DNA of 64,000 nt from Pedobacter cryoconitis (GTDB taxonomy: Bacteria > Bacteroidota > Bacteroidia > Sphingobacteriales > Sphingobacteriaceae). The position numbers were made by a program, and so were the translations under genes. Each line of letters opens with the position of its first letter. The first letter of the stretch is position 1. Under the pieces are notes generated by a model. It did no database searches, was not told the DNA's origin, and saw only the letters and a program-made list of their open reading frames with translations. Shown here in pieces: positions 1 through 7,680 of the stretch. The DNA lies in NCBI RefSeq assembly GCF_003259615.1, contig NZ_QLLR01000021.1:1-64000 (forward strand), written 5' to 3'.

Positions 1-226
1 TGGATTGAAGGCTTTGAATAATGATGCCAGGATTGCCGTGCTGGATATCCTGGAGGATAGATACGGGAATGGGGCTACAATCATTACTTCACAGCTTCCG
101 GTGGATACATGGTATGCTTTTATTGATGAACCAACATTGGCCGACGCAATTATGGACAGGCTGTCAGCTTCTGCGCACAGAATAGCCCTTACGGGAAAAT
201 CTTTACGAAATAAAAAAAATCATTAA
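1..226 (+). CDS. istB: IS21-family helper ATPase IstB, C-terminal fragment
   Basis: This reading frame is open at the left edge of the window, so only about the last 75 residues are seen. The protein is the AAA+ helper that assists the IstA transposase of IS21-family elements in choosing a target. The C-terminal signature is clear: a DARIAVLDILEDRYG stretch, then ITSQLPVDTWY, then a PTLADAIMDRL block and the basic tail ending near a KSLRNKK run. The real start lies outside the window. The TTG at 5 is internal. A terminal repeat region follows directly (to about 346). Confidence 0.9.
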   Translation, partial: GLKALNNDARIAVLDILEDRYGNGATIITSQLPVDTWYAFIDEPTLADAIMDRLSASAHRIALTGKSLRNKKNH

Positions 227-287
227 GTTTGAAAAATACCACTCTTGTTTAGTGGGTATAATGCATAGTTAGTGTATTTTATGCCGC

Positions 288-1385
288 TCAAAGAAGTGGT
301 GTACTTTGCCGTGGAACACTGGTGTACTTTGTTCGGAATATCCACAAATCAATCATCTTGATTTTCGTCCCTGTTTTCTGCAGCATATAATCACTGCGTC
401 CGAGCCTGTTTTTTGGCGTTGGCCAGGCTACAAGTAAATCATAATCACCTTTTCTGTCTGCAGCTGAAATACCCGGTGAATTCAAGCTGTCCAGTACTAC
501 GAATGGCATACCCGTGGATTCAGAAGCTGCTGAGCCATCCAGTCTGGCCATGAATTCATTTTCCTGCAATACGCTCTGATTGATGGTTAATGGATCAATA
601 CCCGATATTACTTTAAAATATTCAGCCATATACATACCCTTGCTCGTTGCTGCCTGTTCCCATATATGAGAAACGCCCGCATGCACAAGGATTTTAGCCT
701 TAGGATCTTTTACAATGACCTGGTATAAATTTCTAGCCTGCAGTAATTCTCTCATATTTCTTCTGTGAGCCGGGAAATCTGGATTATCAGGCGTATGGTC
801 TTCACTTTCATAAGCAATCAGGCGGAAACCTAACCTTTGTGCCTCTCTGATTAAATTAGCCATATTTGGTTCATTCGCATAGACGGCTGCTTTATCCCTG
901 TTCAGGCTAACAGAATCTTCAGGCGTTAATGCTTCTAGGGCCAGGTATCTAAAACCAATATTATAGAATTGCTGCAGTAAATTGTAAGTTAAGATCCGGT
1001 GTTTTGGAATCAGATGATTTTCATTAATCATCACTACGGTTTGATCTTTTGCGCGGTTAATGATATACGGTATTGCTGGCGTAAAACTTACTTTATGATG
1101 CTTTGAAAGGGAATCTTTTTCCTTGAATTTATACGGGTAATCCTCGCCAATAAATGCAGTAAACAAGTTGATAGCCTGGTCATAACTGTAGGTAGATAAA
1201 TTTCCCGGAGCCGATTTGTGAGCTTCATAATACTTTTTCCTAAGGACTTTAATGGTATCAATTGCTTTTAGATATTGGTTTTTCTTAATATAATTCAGGC
1301 CTAAATCATAAACATTAACATTTTGGCCAAAACTGTTTCCTGCATTAAGTATAAAAAAGATTAAAAGTAATTGAATTTTATTCAT
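288..1385 (-). CDS. Secreted ChaN/TraB (Tiki)-like protein with an IS-derived C-terminus
   Basis: The 365-residue product has a Sec signal peptide (first ~21 residues, ending NSFGQ). The body has motifs like those of the TraB/ChaN/Tiki superfamily: a VVMINENHL strand motif, then an HR and an ALEAL segment, and a late LVHAGVSHI motif of GxxH type. Members bind haem or act as metalloprotease-like enzymes; the substrate here is unknown. The erythromycin-esterase fold is an alternative. The gene starts 28 bases after the SPASM gene ends, so it is probably the last gene of the RiPP operon. Its last ~20 codons lie inside the IS21 end, so the natural C-terminus has been lost or replaced. Family assignment is moderate. 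Confidence 0.55.
   Translation of the reverse strand: MNKIQLLLIFFILNAGNSFGQNVNVYDLGLNYIKKNQYLKAIDTIKVLRKKYYEAHKSAPGNLSTYSYDQAINLFTAFIGEDYPYKFKEKDSLSKHHKVSFTPAIPYIINRAKDQTVVMINENHLIPKHRILTYNLLQQFYNIGFRYLALEALTPEDSVSLNRDKAAVYANEPNMANLIREAQRLGFRLIAYESEDHTPDNPDFPAHRRNMRELLQARNLYQVIVKDPKAKILVHAGVSHIWEQAATSKGMYMAEYFKVISGIDPLTINQSVLQENEFMARLDGSAASESTGMPFVVLDSLNSPGISAADRKGDYDLLVAWPTPKNRLGRSDYMLQKTGTKIKMIDLWIFRTKYTSVPRQSTPLL
297..331. repeat. Tandem terminal repeats of the IS21 element
   Basis: The 12-base sequence TGGTGTACTTTG occurs at 297-308 and again at 320-331, a 23-base period. Repeated blocks near each end are the transposase binding sites in IS21-family elements. The repeats also lie inside the last codons of the minus-strand ChaN-like gene. 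Confidence 0.7.
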
Positions 1386-1412
1386 AGCTAAAATTAATGT
1401 TTATATTCAGAC

Positions 1413-2420
1413 TTATGCCCAGCTCATCGTATAGGGATCATATTTACATTTGGCAGGTTTGCTATACTCATCCGGTATAAAAGCTCTGCAATCGGTACAC
1501 ATATAACGGAATTCACAATCTTTACAGACTTCAATTTTATCTTTATTCATGCTCCATACTTTCTGGAAATCGGGCTGATGGGATATTTCTAATAAACTTG
1601 TTGAAAAAACACTGCCAAAACTATGTTTCATAGCCGGACAGTTTTTTATGTCCCCTGTTTTGTCCACAGCTATTTTTCTGTTTAAACAAGAATTGAACTG
1701 CAGTGACTCCGTAAAGAAGTATTTGTTCGCTCTGAAATATTCCGGACTAATAAACCCGCAATGTGTTTCGTTAGTGATCTTCTGTTGGATATAGCGAAGT
1801 TCATGTATGCTGCCCGGAAATTTATAATCATACCCATCAGGAGCACTGTGAATGACCACTGAAATCACTCTGGGAAATAAGTTGATCAGCTTAAGGTACT
1901 GAAGTTTGGATATAAGTGGGTTGTAGCACAATGAGAGTTCAATACTGCGGATTTTTCCAATGCCGTCAGCAACATGTGTCAGCGTTTGCATCAGAAAGCT
2001 AAAATCAAAAGCATCGTAGAAGCGGAATTGTATAGTCGCACATCCGAGCTGCTCTAGCTGATTAACGACATCCCGGATGTTGAAGAATGAGTTGCGGTCA
2101 TAATCAATTATTGCATTTGTAATATGATTTGGAGTCTTCCAATCTAAGCAGAGAAGTGGAAAAGATTCAGGTTCGTCCGTATAAAAAGCATACTCATTTT
2201 TAATCAGGTGATCGAAGTACTTAGAGATTTCTCCCGCATCCTCTTCACTATACGCAGAAGTAAGCTGAGCGACCGTAACTGAATTGCTTTGTAGTAAAAG
2301 CTCTGCGATCTGAAGTGGCAAAAAGATAAAATCACCCCTTTGAAGGTCAACTAAAGTTGCTCTTCTATTCCCTTTGACTATCAAGCAGCAGGCGAAAAGC
2401 CTGATATATTTATTTCCCAT
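1413..2420 (-). CDS. SPASM-domain peptide maturase of a grasp-with-spasm system
   Basis: The product has 335 residues from the ATG at 2420; a TTG six bases upstream is less likely. The C-terminal third is a SPASM domain with seven cysteines: C245, C261, then a C299-x2-C302-x5-C308-x2-C311 cluster, and C325, which would hold auxiliary Fe-S clusters. The N-terminal region, where radical-SAM enzymes carry CxxxCxxC, has only isolated cysteines (C91, C127), so it probably does not use SAM radically. The gene overlaps the upstream 64-residue ORF by 11 bases and follows an ATP-grasp ligase and a double-glycine precursor. That combination matches the grasp-with-spasm systems described for Bacteroidota. 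The exact role of the SPASM partner is not known to me. Confidence 0.85.
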   Translation of the reverse strand: MGNKYIRLFACCLIVKGNRRATLVDLQRGDFIFLPLQIAELLLQSNSVTVAQLTSAYSEEDAGEISKYFDHLIKNEYAFYTDEPESFPLLCLDWKTPNHITNAIIDYDRNSFFNIRDVVNQLEQLGCATIQFRFYDAFDFSFLMQTLTHVADGIGKIRSIELSLCYNPLISKLQYLKLINLFPRVISVVIHSAPDGYDYKFPGSIHELRYIQQKITNETHCGFISPEYFRANKYFFTESLQFNSCLNRKIAVDKTGDIKNCPAMKHSFGSVFSTSLLEISHQPDFQKVWSMNKDKIEVCKDCEFRYMCTDCRAFIPDEYSKPAKCKYDPYTMSWA

Positions 2421-2604
2421 AATCAATATTCATTGAAATGGGCTTGGCAGCGTTGATAATGAGACTTGCGTCGTTCTTATAATGTGTACTTCTATAGCCA
2501 GCTGGCATCCCTGAAGATGTTTTTGGCTTTACGGGGTCTGCTGAAATTGCATTTAAAGGCAGAAACTTTACTAAACTCTTTTTGATGAAAAGTAAAATGG
2601 ACAT
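2410..2604 (-). CDS. 64-residue protein of unknown function between the RiPP maturases
   Basis: The ORF begins one base after the ATP-grasp stop codon and ends inside the start region of the SPASM gene, so it is translationally packed into the operon and likely real. The N-terminus is hydrophobic and basic (MSILLFIKKSLVKFLPL). The rest is rich in Ser, Lys, Pro and Asn and has no cysteine, with a TSSGMPAGYRS segment and an IDYGK end. It has no double-glycine leader. It could be a second substrate peptide, a recognition subunit for the ligase or SPASM protein, or a membrane-touching accessory. I recognise no family. Confidence 0.65.
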   Translation of the reverse strand: MSILLFIKKSLVKFLPLNAISADPVKPKTSSGMPAGYRSTHYKNDASLIINAAKPISMNIDYGK

Positions 2605-2605
2605 A

Positions 2606-3589
2606 TTAATTTAATTTATTGATTAAAGACAAAGCAATCTTTTCTTCCAGAAAATAATTGCATGGATTAGAAACCATATCATACTGGCCTTTGGGATTAA
2701 CTTCGAGGAATACGAACCGTCCGCTTTTAGTTTTAATCATATCAATAGAGCCCGTGTTTAAACCGGCATATTCCATGAAACATTGAATGCTTTTGAGAAT
2801 GGTCTTTGGCAAATTATAAGGGACAAATCTATTTGGTTTCTTGAAATTGTAATTTCTGTAGTCAACCTTTGTCTGTTCATCTAATTGAGAGAAAATTGCC
2901 ATTGCATAACATTCACTATCTAAATAAAATATCCTGAGCTCTATATCTTTTTCCAGGTATTCCTGAATCAAAGACGGGAGGAATTTTTTGCGCTTAAAGT
3001 ATCTGAAAAAGTCTTTGCTTAATAATTTAGGAGAGATACTGTATTTATTTTCCGGGGTGCCGAAGATCTCTGATTCAGCAAGTGGTTTTATAATTGATTT
3101 TCCCTTTAATTTTTGTAAAAATGCTATAGCCTGTTTTCTATCATTGGTAATTAAAGATTCGGGAATGTCCAGGCCGGCTTTTGATGCCAATATCAATTGT
3201 TTGGTTTTATCTAAGCTATTCACAGCCTCTATATTGCATAACCACTTTGCCTTGGTAAACGAAATTGTTAAAGCCTGAATAAATGCTGTATACTCAAAAG
3301 ATAGAAAGCTTGATAACTGATCACTTAATATGTTTTTCGATTGCAGCATTAAGTCTGAGCTTCTGAAAACTCCGGATTTCCGGAACCAGACGACCTTGAA
3401 ATCTGAAGTTTGATGCTGATCAATTGTAAATTCACTATGATTGTGATCAATGCTGTAAGCGACGGTGTGATTGGCCAGTAAGTCGTCGATGTTTATTCTT
3501 TGATACTGAACATTATAATAATTTAGCCAATCGATGGTTTGATCTGTAGAATGATCTCCGTGGGCTGTTAAAATCAGGATCATAGGCAT
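2606..3589 (-). CDS. Graspetide-type ATP-grasp ligase (grasp-with-spasm system)
   Basis: The 327-residue protein is an ATP-grasp ligase of the type that makes omega-ester or omega-amide macrocycles between Asp/Glu side chains and Ser/Thr/Lys of a precursor peptide. Visible marks are the N-terminal WFRKSG motif (about residue 70), the central ATP-binding part with SIIKPL, the QEYLEKDIELRIF segment, and the C-terminal metal-binding FLEVNPKGQYDMVS. The start is taken at the ATG at 3589; an ATG at 3583 is equally good, and a TTG at 3592 is less likely. The gene lies downstream of the precursor (99-base gap containing a hairpin) and one base before the next ORF. The bond formed and the substrate residues are inferred from the family. 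Confidence 0.88.
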   Translation of the reverse strand: MPMILILTAHGDHSTDQTIDWLNYYNVQYQRINIDDLLANHTVAYSIDHNHSEFTIDQHQTSDFKVVWFRKSGVFRSSDLMLQSKNILSDQLSSFLSFEYTAFIQALTISFTKAKWLCNIEAVNSLDKTKQLILASKAGLDIPESLITNDRKQAIAFLQKLKGKSIIKPLAESEIFGTPENKYSISPKLLSKDFFRYFKRKKFLPSLIQEYLEKDIELRIFYLDSECYAMAIFSQLDEQTKVDYRNYNFKKPNRFVPYNLPKTILKSIQCFMEYAGLNTGSIDMIKTKSGRFVFLEVNPKGQYDMVSNPCNYFLEEKIALSLINKLN

Positions 3590-3638
3590 CAAATCATTTA
3601 ATTAGATAATTCCTTTGACAGGATAATCAAAGTTGAAA

Positions 3639-3679
3639 TAGCCTGGCTGATGAAATCTGTAAGAACATCGGCCAGGCTA
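3639..3679 (-). promoter_or_regulatory. Intercistronic hairpin between RiPP precursor and maturase genes
   Basis: TAGCCTGGCTGAT (3639-3651) pairs with ATCGGCCAGGCTA (3667-3679) as a 13-bp stem with one G-U pair and a 15-base loop. It lies ten bases past the precursor stop codon in the transcribed direction. The following bases are only moderately T-rich, so a leaky terminator or an RNA-stabilising hairpin is more likely than a full stop. Either would give more precursor than enzyme transcript. Confidence 0.6.
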
Positions 3680-3688
3680 AATGCAATG

Positions 3689-3853
3689 TTAATCGTTATC
3701 GCCTTTTACTGTGATTTCACCTGTTGTGCGATCTTTGTTTATAGATGGATACTCAGCAAGCGGTGCTTGAGCGCCACCTAAAACATTTTTCATTTCATTT
3801 TGATTTAATGGACTGATCATTTCAGCATTAAATTTTTCAATTTGATTACTCAT
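3689..3853 (-). CDS. Double-glycine RiPP precursor peptide of the grasp-with-spasm operon
   Basis: This is a 54-residue ORF from an ATG at 3853 to a TAA at 3689. The leader is hydrophilic (MSNQIEKFNAEMISPLNQ) and ends in EMKNVLGG, the double-glycine type seen in Bacteroidota natural-product precursors. The predicted core after G27 has 27 residues and no cysteine. It begins AQAPLAEYP and ends with a TTGEITVKGDND stretch. It supplies Thr43, Thr44 and Thr48 as hydroxyl partners and Glu46, Asp52 and Asp54 as carboxyl partners for ester crosslinks, as expected for an ATP-grasp substrate. It is the first gene before the ligase. The leader cleavage point and the crosslinks are inferred. No transporter or peptidase is visible next to it. 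Confidence 0.85.
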   Translation of the reverse strand: MSNQIEKFNAEMISPLNQNEMKNVLGGAQAPLAEYPSINKDRTTGEITVKGDND

Positions 3854-4112
3854 AATATTTAGTATTAAAGGTTAAATAATAAGCGCAACATAGTTAATTT
3901 AATAAGTAAAACAAAATATTAATTAAACTATGGATTGTTTTTAATTATCTTTGAAGGTAACTAATGAAGTTTTGATGTTAATTAAATAGTCTTTAATGAT
4001 GTCTGATGGCTGTTTGGTGAATGTTGGAAGATTATTTAATCGTTAAATGATTTATTATATTTAATGCTGACAGCTTAATGATTGGCGTAAAACAGAAGGT
4101 AATATATTCTAA

Positions 4113-5267
4113 ATGAGGAAATTAATTTATATAATTATCATATTAAGCGCTCCGTTATTTTCAATCGCCCAAATTGTCTCAAAGATTGATCAGGAGAAGT
4201 TGCTTGATCTTTACCAGGCGCAGCGCTATACGGAGGCTGCAGATTACCTTAAATCGGTATACTCCGTTACTACCGAAGTGCCTAAAGAGATTTCTCAGCT
4301 TGCTTATGCCAATATGATGGCGGGAAATCTGCCTGTTGCAGAAAAATATTATCTCAAATTGCATAGTGATCATCCCAATAATTTACCGGTTTTATTTAAC
4401 CTGGCTAATATCAGTCACCGCAGAGGCGATGATACGAGGTCAAAATCTTTTTATCTTGAAATCGCTAAGATAGATAGTACAAATTTCAACGTTTACAAGC
4501 AATTGGCAGCATTGGTGATTGCACCCACAGCTCCTGAAAAGATTGACTTTCTTACAAAAGCAAATGCGCTGAATCCTGTACATCCTGATGTAGCTTTCGA
4601 TTTATCCTATAGTTTAAATCTGATCAATAAAAATGAACAGGCTTATACAGTTATACAAACTGCTTTAGCAGCGGACACCTCCAATATGATATTACTGAAA
4701 GCTAAAATGCCTGTATGTATTGCTTTGTCAAAAATAGAGGAAACTATTAAAACCGGTAATCAACTGATGACTTTAGGGGATAGTTCCGGTTACGTGCTTA
4801 ATAACCTGGGTAAAGCTTATTTCATAAAAAAGGAATATCTTAAAGCACTGGGAATGTTTAAAGCTATTGAAAAACTACAGCAGAAAAGCGAAGTGATCCT
4901 GTATTATACAGCTTTATGCTATAGGGAATTAAATGATTATCCTAATTCGATTGAAAGTATGAAACTTGCTATCAAAGAGGGGATTTCTTCTAATACTGAC
5001 AAATATTATAAGATTCTTGGGGAGACTTATGAAGCGAACTCAATGCTTAAAAATGCCAACGATTCTTATTTGAAAAGTCTCACCTTTGAGAATGACGGCG
5101 GGGTATTTTATAATTTAGGGCTGATCAACGATTTCAAAATTGCGCGCAAACAGACCGCAGTCAAATATTATAAGCTTTATTTAGCCAGTAAGCCCGATCC
5201 TGTTAAATATAAAGAGGTAATTGAATATGTAAAACTAAGGATTACAGCAATAAAAGCTAAAGAATAA
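4113..5267 (+). CDS. Secreted TPR-repeat protein
   Basis: The 384-residue protein has an N-terminal signal peptide (MRKLIYIIIILSAPLFSIAQ) and then tandem tetratricopeptide repeats. Repeat-like helices are recognisable around LPVLFNLANISHRRGD, GYVLNNLGKAYF and GGVFYNLGLINDF. TPR proteins are protein-binding scaffolds and nothing in the sequence gives a specific partner. It probably sits in the periplasm. It is divergent from the RiPP operon, with about 260 A/T-rich bases between them, so a link to that operon is possible but unsupported. Confidence 0.8.
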   Translation: MRKLIYIIIILSAPLFSIAQIVSKIDQEKLLDLYQAQRYTEAADYLKSVYSVTTEVPKEISQLAYANMMAGNLPVAEKYYLKLHSDHPNNLPVLFNLANISHRRGDDTRSKSFYLEIAKIDSTNFNVYKQLAALVIAPTAPEKIDFLTKANALNPVHPDVAFDLSYSLNLINKNEQAYTVIQTALAADTSNMILLKAKMPVCIALSKIEETIKTGNQLMTLGDSSGYVLNNLGKAYFIKKEYLKALGMFKAIEKLQQKSEVILYYTALCYRELNDYPNSIESMKLAIKEGISSNTDKYYKILGETYEANSMLKNANDSYLKSLTFENDGGVFYNLGLINDFKIARKQTAVKYYKLYLASKPDPVKYKEVIEYVKLRITAIKAKE

Positions 5268-5272
5268 GTATA

Positions 5273-5305
5273 AGCAGCGAAGCTCCTAAACGGTGGCTCG
5301 CTGCT
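5273..5305 (+). terminator. Hairpin after the TPR gene
   Basis: AGCAGCGA (5273-5280) pairs with TCGCTGCT (5298-5305), and the inner bases can add a few more pairs. It begins six bases after the TPR stop codon. No T run follows, so it is a weak terminator or a 3-prime-end stabiliser. Confidence 0.45.
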
Positions 5306-5403
5306 CAATACTGTGGTAAAGCTTTGAATCGCTAACTGTTTAAAAAAAGATTAACTTTGGTTATACATGATTTCTAAAAATCGATCTTGTTAAGATTACA
5401 TTT

Positions 5404-6591
5404 ATGGAAGATAGTTTATCAATAGATTTTAATCAGGATATTGAGTCCGTCTCTAAAATAGCAGAAGTAAATAGCATCCTGGATGTCATTTGCAAAATTA
5501 CAGGCATGGGGTTCGCTGCGGTTGCGCGGGTGACTAAAGAACGCTGGATCACCTGTGTAGTTCTAGATAAAATAAACTTCGGATTAAAGCCCGGAGACGA
5601 ACTCAGGGTTGAAAGTACTATCTGTTACGAAATTGAAAATGCAAGAGAACCTGTGGTGATTAGCTATGTGGCTAAAGATGCCAAATATTCCAATCATCAT
5701 ACCCCAAAAGAATATGGCTTTCAAAGTTATATATCAGTTCCGATAATTCTGAATGACGATTATTTCTTCGGGACACTTTGTGCCATTGATCCTGCTCCTG
5801 CAAATTTAGATAAATCTGAAATTCTTGCAATGTTTAAATTGTATGCAAATATGATTGCTTTTCATTTGAATACCGCCCGGAAACTGATTGCTACAGAAAA
5901 CTCTTTGAAAGAGGAAAAAGAAACCGCTGTATTGCGTGACCAGTTTATCGCGATATTAGGGCATGACCTGCGTAATCCACTAGGGGCAATACGGAATAGC
6001 GGCCAACTTTTAAAAAGATTAAACTTAGACGAACGCGGAAAGAAATTAGCCAATATTATTATAGACAGCTCATTCAGAATTAATGGGTTGATAGAAAATG
6101 TACTGGATTTTGCCCGGGGAAGACTTGGGGATGGAATAACCCTGAACTTTAACAGTGGAGGGACGCTTGAAGCATCCCTGCCCCAGGTGATAACTGAGCT
6201 CCGTATGCTCTCGCCAGAAAAAGAGATCATAGCAGATCTTTCAATTCAAACTGAGATCAGTTGTGACCATAAAAGAATAGCCCAGTTATTCTCAAATATA
6301 CTTGGAAATGCCATGAGCTATGGTACGCCCGGTACTCCTATTGTTGTGAAAGCTATTTCTAATCAGCATGAGTTCCAATTAGACGTATATAATGAGGGCC
6401 AGAAGATACCCGAAGCCAAGCAGCAGAAGTTATTTCTTCCTTTTCACAGAGGAGCAGCAAACCGCAACGGCGAAGGATTGGGTTTAGGACTGTATATCTC
6501 TGCTGAAATTGCTAAAGCCCATGGGGGTAATTTAACGGTGGATTCTACGGAGGAGAGAACCTGCTTTAGTCTGCATATTCCCTGTCAATAG
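5404..6591 (+). CDS. GAF-domain sensor histidine kinase
   Basis: The 395-residue cytoplasmic kinase has no membrane segment. An N-terminal GAF domain (about residues 15-160) includes the SYISVPI and FFGTLCAIDP motifs typical of GAF sensors. It is followed by a HisKA dimerisation domain with phosphoacceptor H187 in HDLRNPLGAI, and a C-terminal HATPase_c domain with its N box (ILGNAMSYG) and G boxes (NEGQKIP, GEGLGLGLYIS). No response regulator is adjacent, so the partner is elsewhere. The ligand sensed is unknown. A TAACTTTG box at 5352-5359 could be part of its promoter, but its best TTG partner is 25 bases away. Confidence 0.9.
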   Translation: MEDSLSIDFNQDIESVSKIAEVNSILDVICKITGMGFAAVARVTKERWITCVVLDKINFGLKPGDELRVESTICYEIENAREPVVISYVAKDAKYSNHHTPKEYGFQSYISVPIILNDDYFFGTLCAIDPAPANLDKSEILAMFKLYANMIAFHLNTARKLIATENSLKEEKETAVLRDQFIAILGHDLRNPLGAIRNSGQLLKRLNLDERGKKLANIIIDSSFRINGLIENVLDFARGRLGDGITLNFNSGGTLEASLPQVITELRMLSPEKEIIADLSIQTEISCDHKRIAQLFSNILGNAMSYGTPGTPIVVKAISNQHEFQLDVYNEGQKIPEAKQQKLFLPFHRGAANRNGEGLGLGLYISAEIAKAHGGNLTVDSTEERTCFSLHIPCQ

Positions 6592-6592
6592 G

Positions 6593-7678
6593 CTAATTAA
6601 TGAGCTGATAATTCGTACTCCTGCCAGCTCCCTGCTGCACAAGGATGTTCTTTTTAACCAAATCCTGAATATCTCTAAGCGCAGTATCCTTCGAAGCTTT
6701 AGTGATTTTTGACCATTTAGAGACTGTTAAATTCCCAAAGAACCCATCCAGCAACAAATCAAGTATTTCCTGCTGACGGATATTAAATGTTGTATTCCGG
6801 TTTACTTCCCAAAAAAGAGCCCTGGTTCTGATGGCATCCAGTATTATATCTGTACTGTCCATAGCACGGTACAGGCAATCTAAAAACCAATTTAACCACG
6901 CCGTGACATCCAATGACCCTTTTTGAGTTTTTTCAAGGATTTCATAATACTGATTCCGGTCTTTTTGTATTTGAGCAGACATACTATAAAACCGGTTTTC
7001 TGTTTGGTCCGCTCTCGCTAACAGCATATCTGTGATCGCCCTTGTCATACGGCCATTTCCATCGTCAAAAGGATGTATGGTCACAAACCATAGATGTGCG
7101 AGCGCTGCTTTAATAACCGGGTCAAGGTTCTGTTCGTTATTCAGCCAGTTCGTAAACCTGGTCATTTCAATGAGAAGCTTTTCTGCGGAAGGTGCTTCAA
7201 AATGTATTTTTTCTTTGCCCATTGCACCCGATACAACCTGCATAGGCCCATCACGTAATCCGGCCACTTTTATTTTATAAAGCCCGCTGCGTCCTGAAGG
7301 GAATAAAGAGCCATGCCAGTTATTTAATCTTTCGGCAGATAAAGGCTGCTGATATTGCTGAATTGCGTCGAGCATCATTTCTACTACACCATCCACGTGA
7401 CGCTCTGTTTGTATAGCGCCTGCGATCTCTATGCCCAGGCGTTTGGCGATAGAAGAGCGGACTTGTTCATTGTCCAGGTATACGCCTTCAATTTCACTTG
7501 ATTTGGTCACGTCCAGTGTAAGCGTTTGGAGGATAGTTTCTTCTTTGAGATTAAACCCAAGTGCACTCATCTGACCCAGTATTTTGCCTTGGCGGTATCT
7601 GACTTCGCCCAGTTTTTTAGTTAGATTTTTTGTGTTCCAATAAAGATTTGGCCAGTTAGTTAGTTCATGGATATACAT
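6593..7678 (-). CDS. Fic-family AMP transferase with C-terminal winged helix
   Basis: I take the start at 7678 (MYIHELTNWPNLYW), the usual N-terminus of this DUF4172-Fic family, giving 361 residues. A start at 7717 would place coding sequence in the upstream repeat array. Residues 202-210 are the Fic catalytic motif HPFDDGNGR. Residues 60-65 (SSEIEG) fit the SxxxEG inhibitory motif, so activity is probably self-inhibited. The C-terminal ~60 residues (from about QQEILDLLLDG) look like a winged helix-turn-helix, suggesting DNA binding. Fic enzymes usually transfer AMP from ATP to a protein hydroxyl; the target here is unknown. Six half-site repeats directly upstream suggest self-regulation. Confidence 0.88.
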   Translation of the reverse strand: MYIHELTNWPNLYWNTKNLTKKLGEVRYRQGKILGQMSALGFNLKEETILQTLTLDVTKSSEIEGVYLDNEQVRSSIAKRLGIEIAGAIQTERHVDGVVEMMLDAIQQYQQPLSAERLNNWHGSLFPSGRSGLYKIKVAGLRDGPMQVVSGAMGKEKIHFEAPSAEKLLIEMTRFTNWLNNEQNLDPVIKAALAHLWFVTIHPFDDGNGRMTRAITDMLLARADQTENRFYSMSAQIQKDRNQYYEILEKTQKGSLDVTAWLNWFLDCLYRAMDSTDIILDAIRTRALFWEVNRNTTFNIRQQEILDLLLDGFFGNLTVSKWSKITKASKDTALRDIQDLVKKNILVQQGAGRSTNYQLIN

Positions 7679-7680
7679 AT

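Larger units (their letters stand above)
1..346 (+). mobile_element. Right end of an IS21-family insertion sequence
   Basis: The istB tail is followed by about 120 bases without a gene on the plus strand. They contain a tandem pair of 12-base repeats, which is the usual form of IS21 terminal ends. Read from outside inward on the minus strand, the element would begin TGTGGATATTCCGAAC, so I place its boundary at 346, where the plus strand ends in CA. The left end and any target duplication are outside the window. The boundary is inferred from the TG...CA rule and the repeats. Confidence 0.7.

Noticed and set aside
3946..3953. TATCTTTG box upstream of the TPR gene
   Set aside because: It fits the -7 form, but the nearest TTG is only eight bases away, and it lies 160 bases from the start codon.
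5862..6230. Minus-strand frame of 122 codons inside the histidine kinase gene
   Set aside because: It is antisense to the HisKA region and has no domain. The kinase frame is clear.
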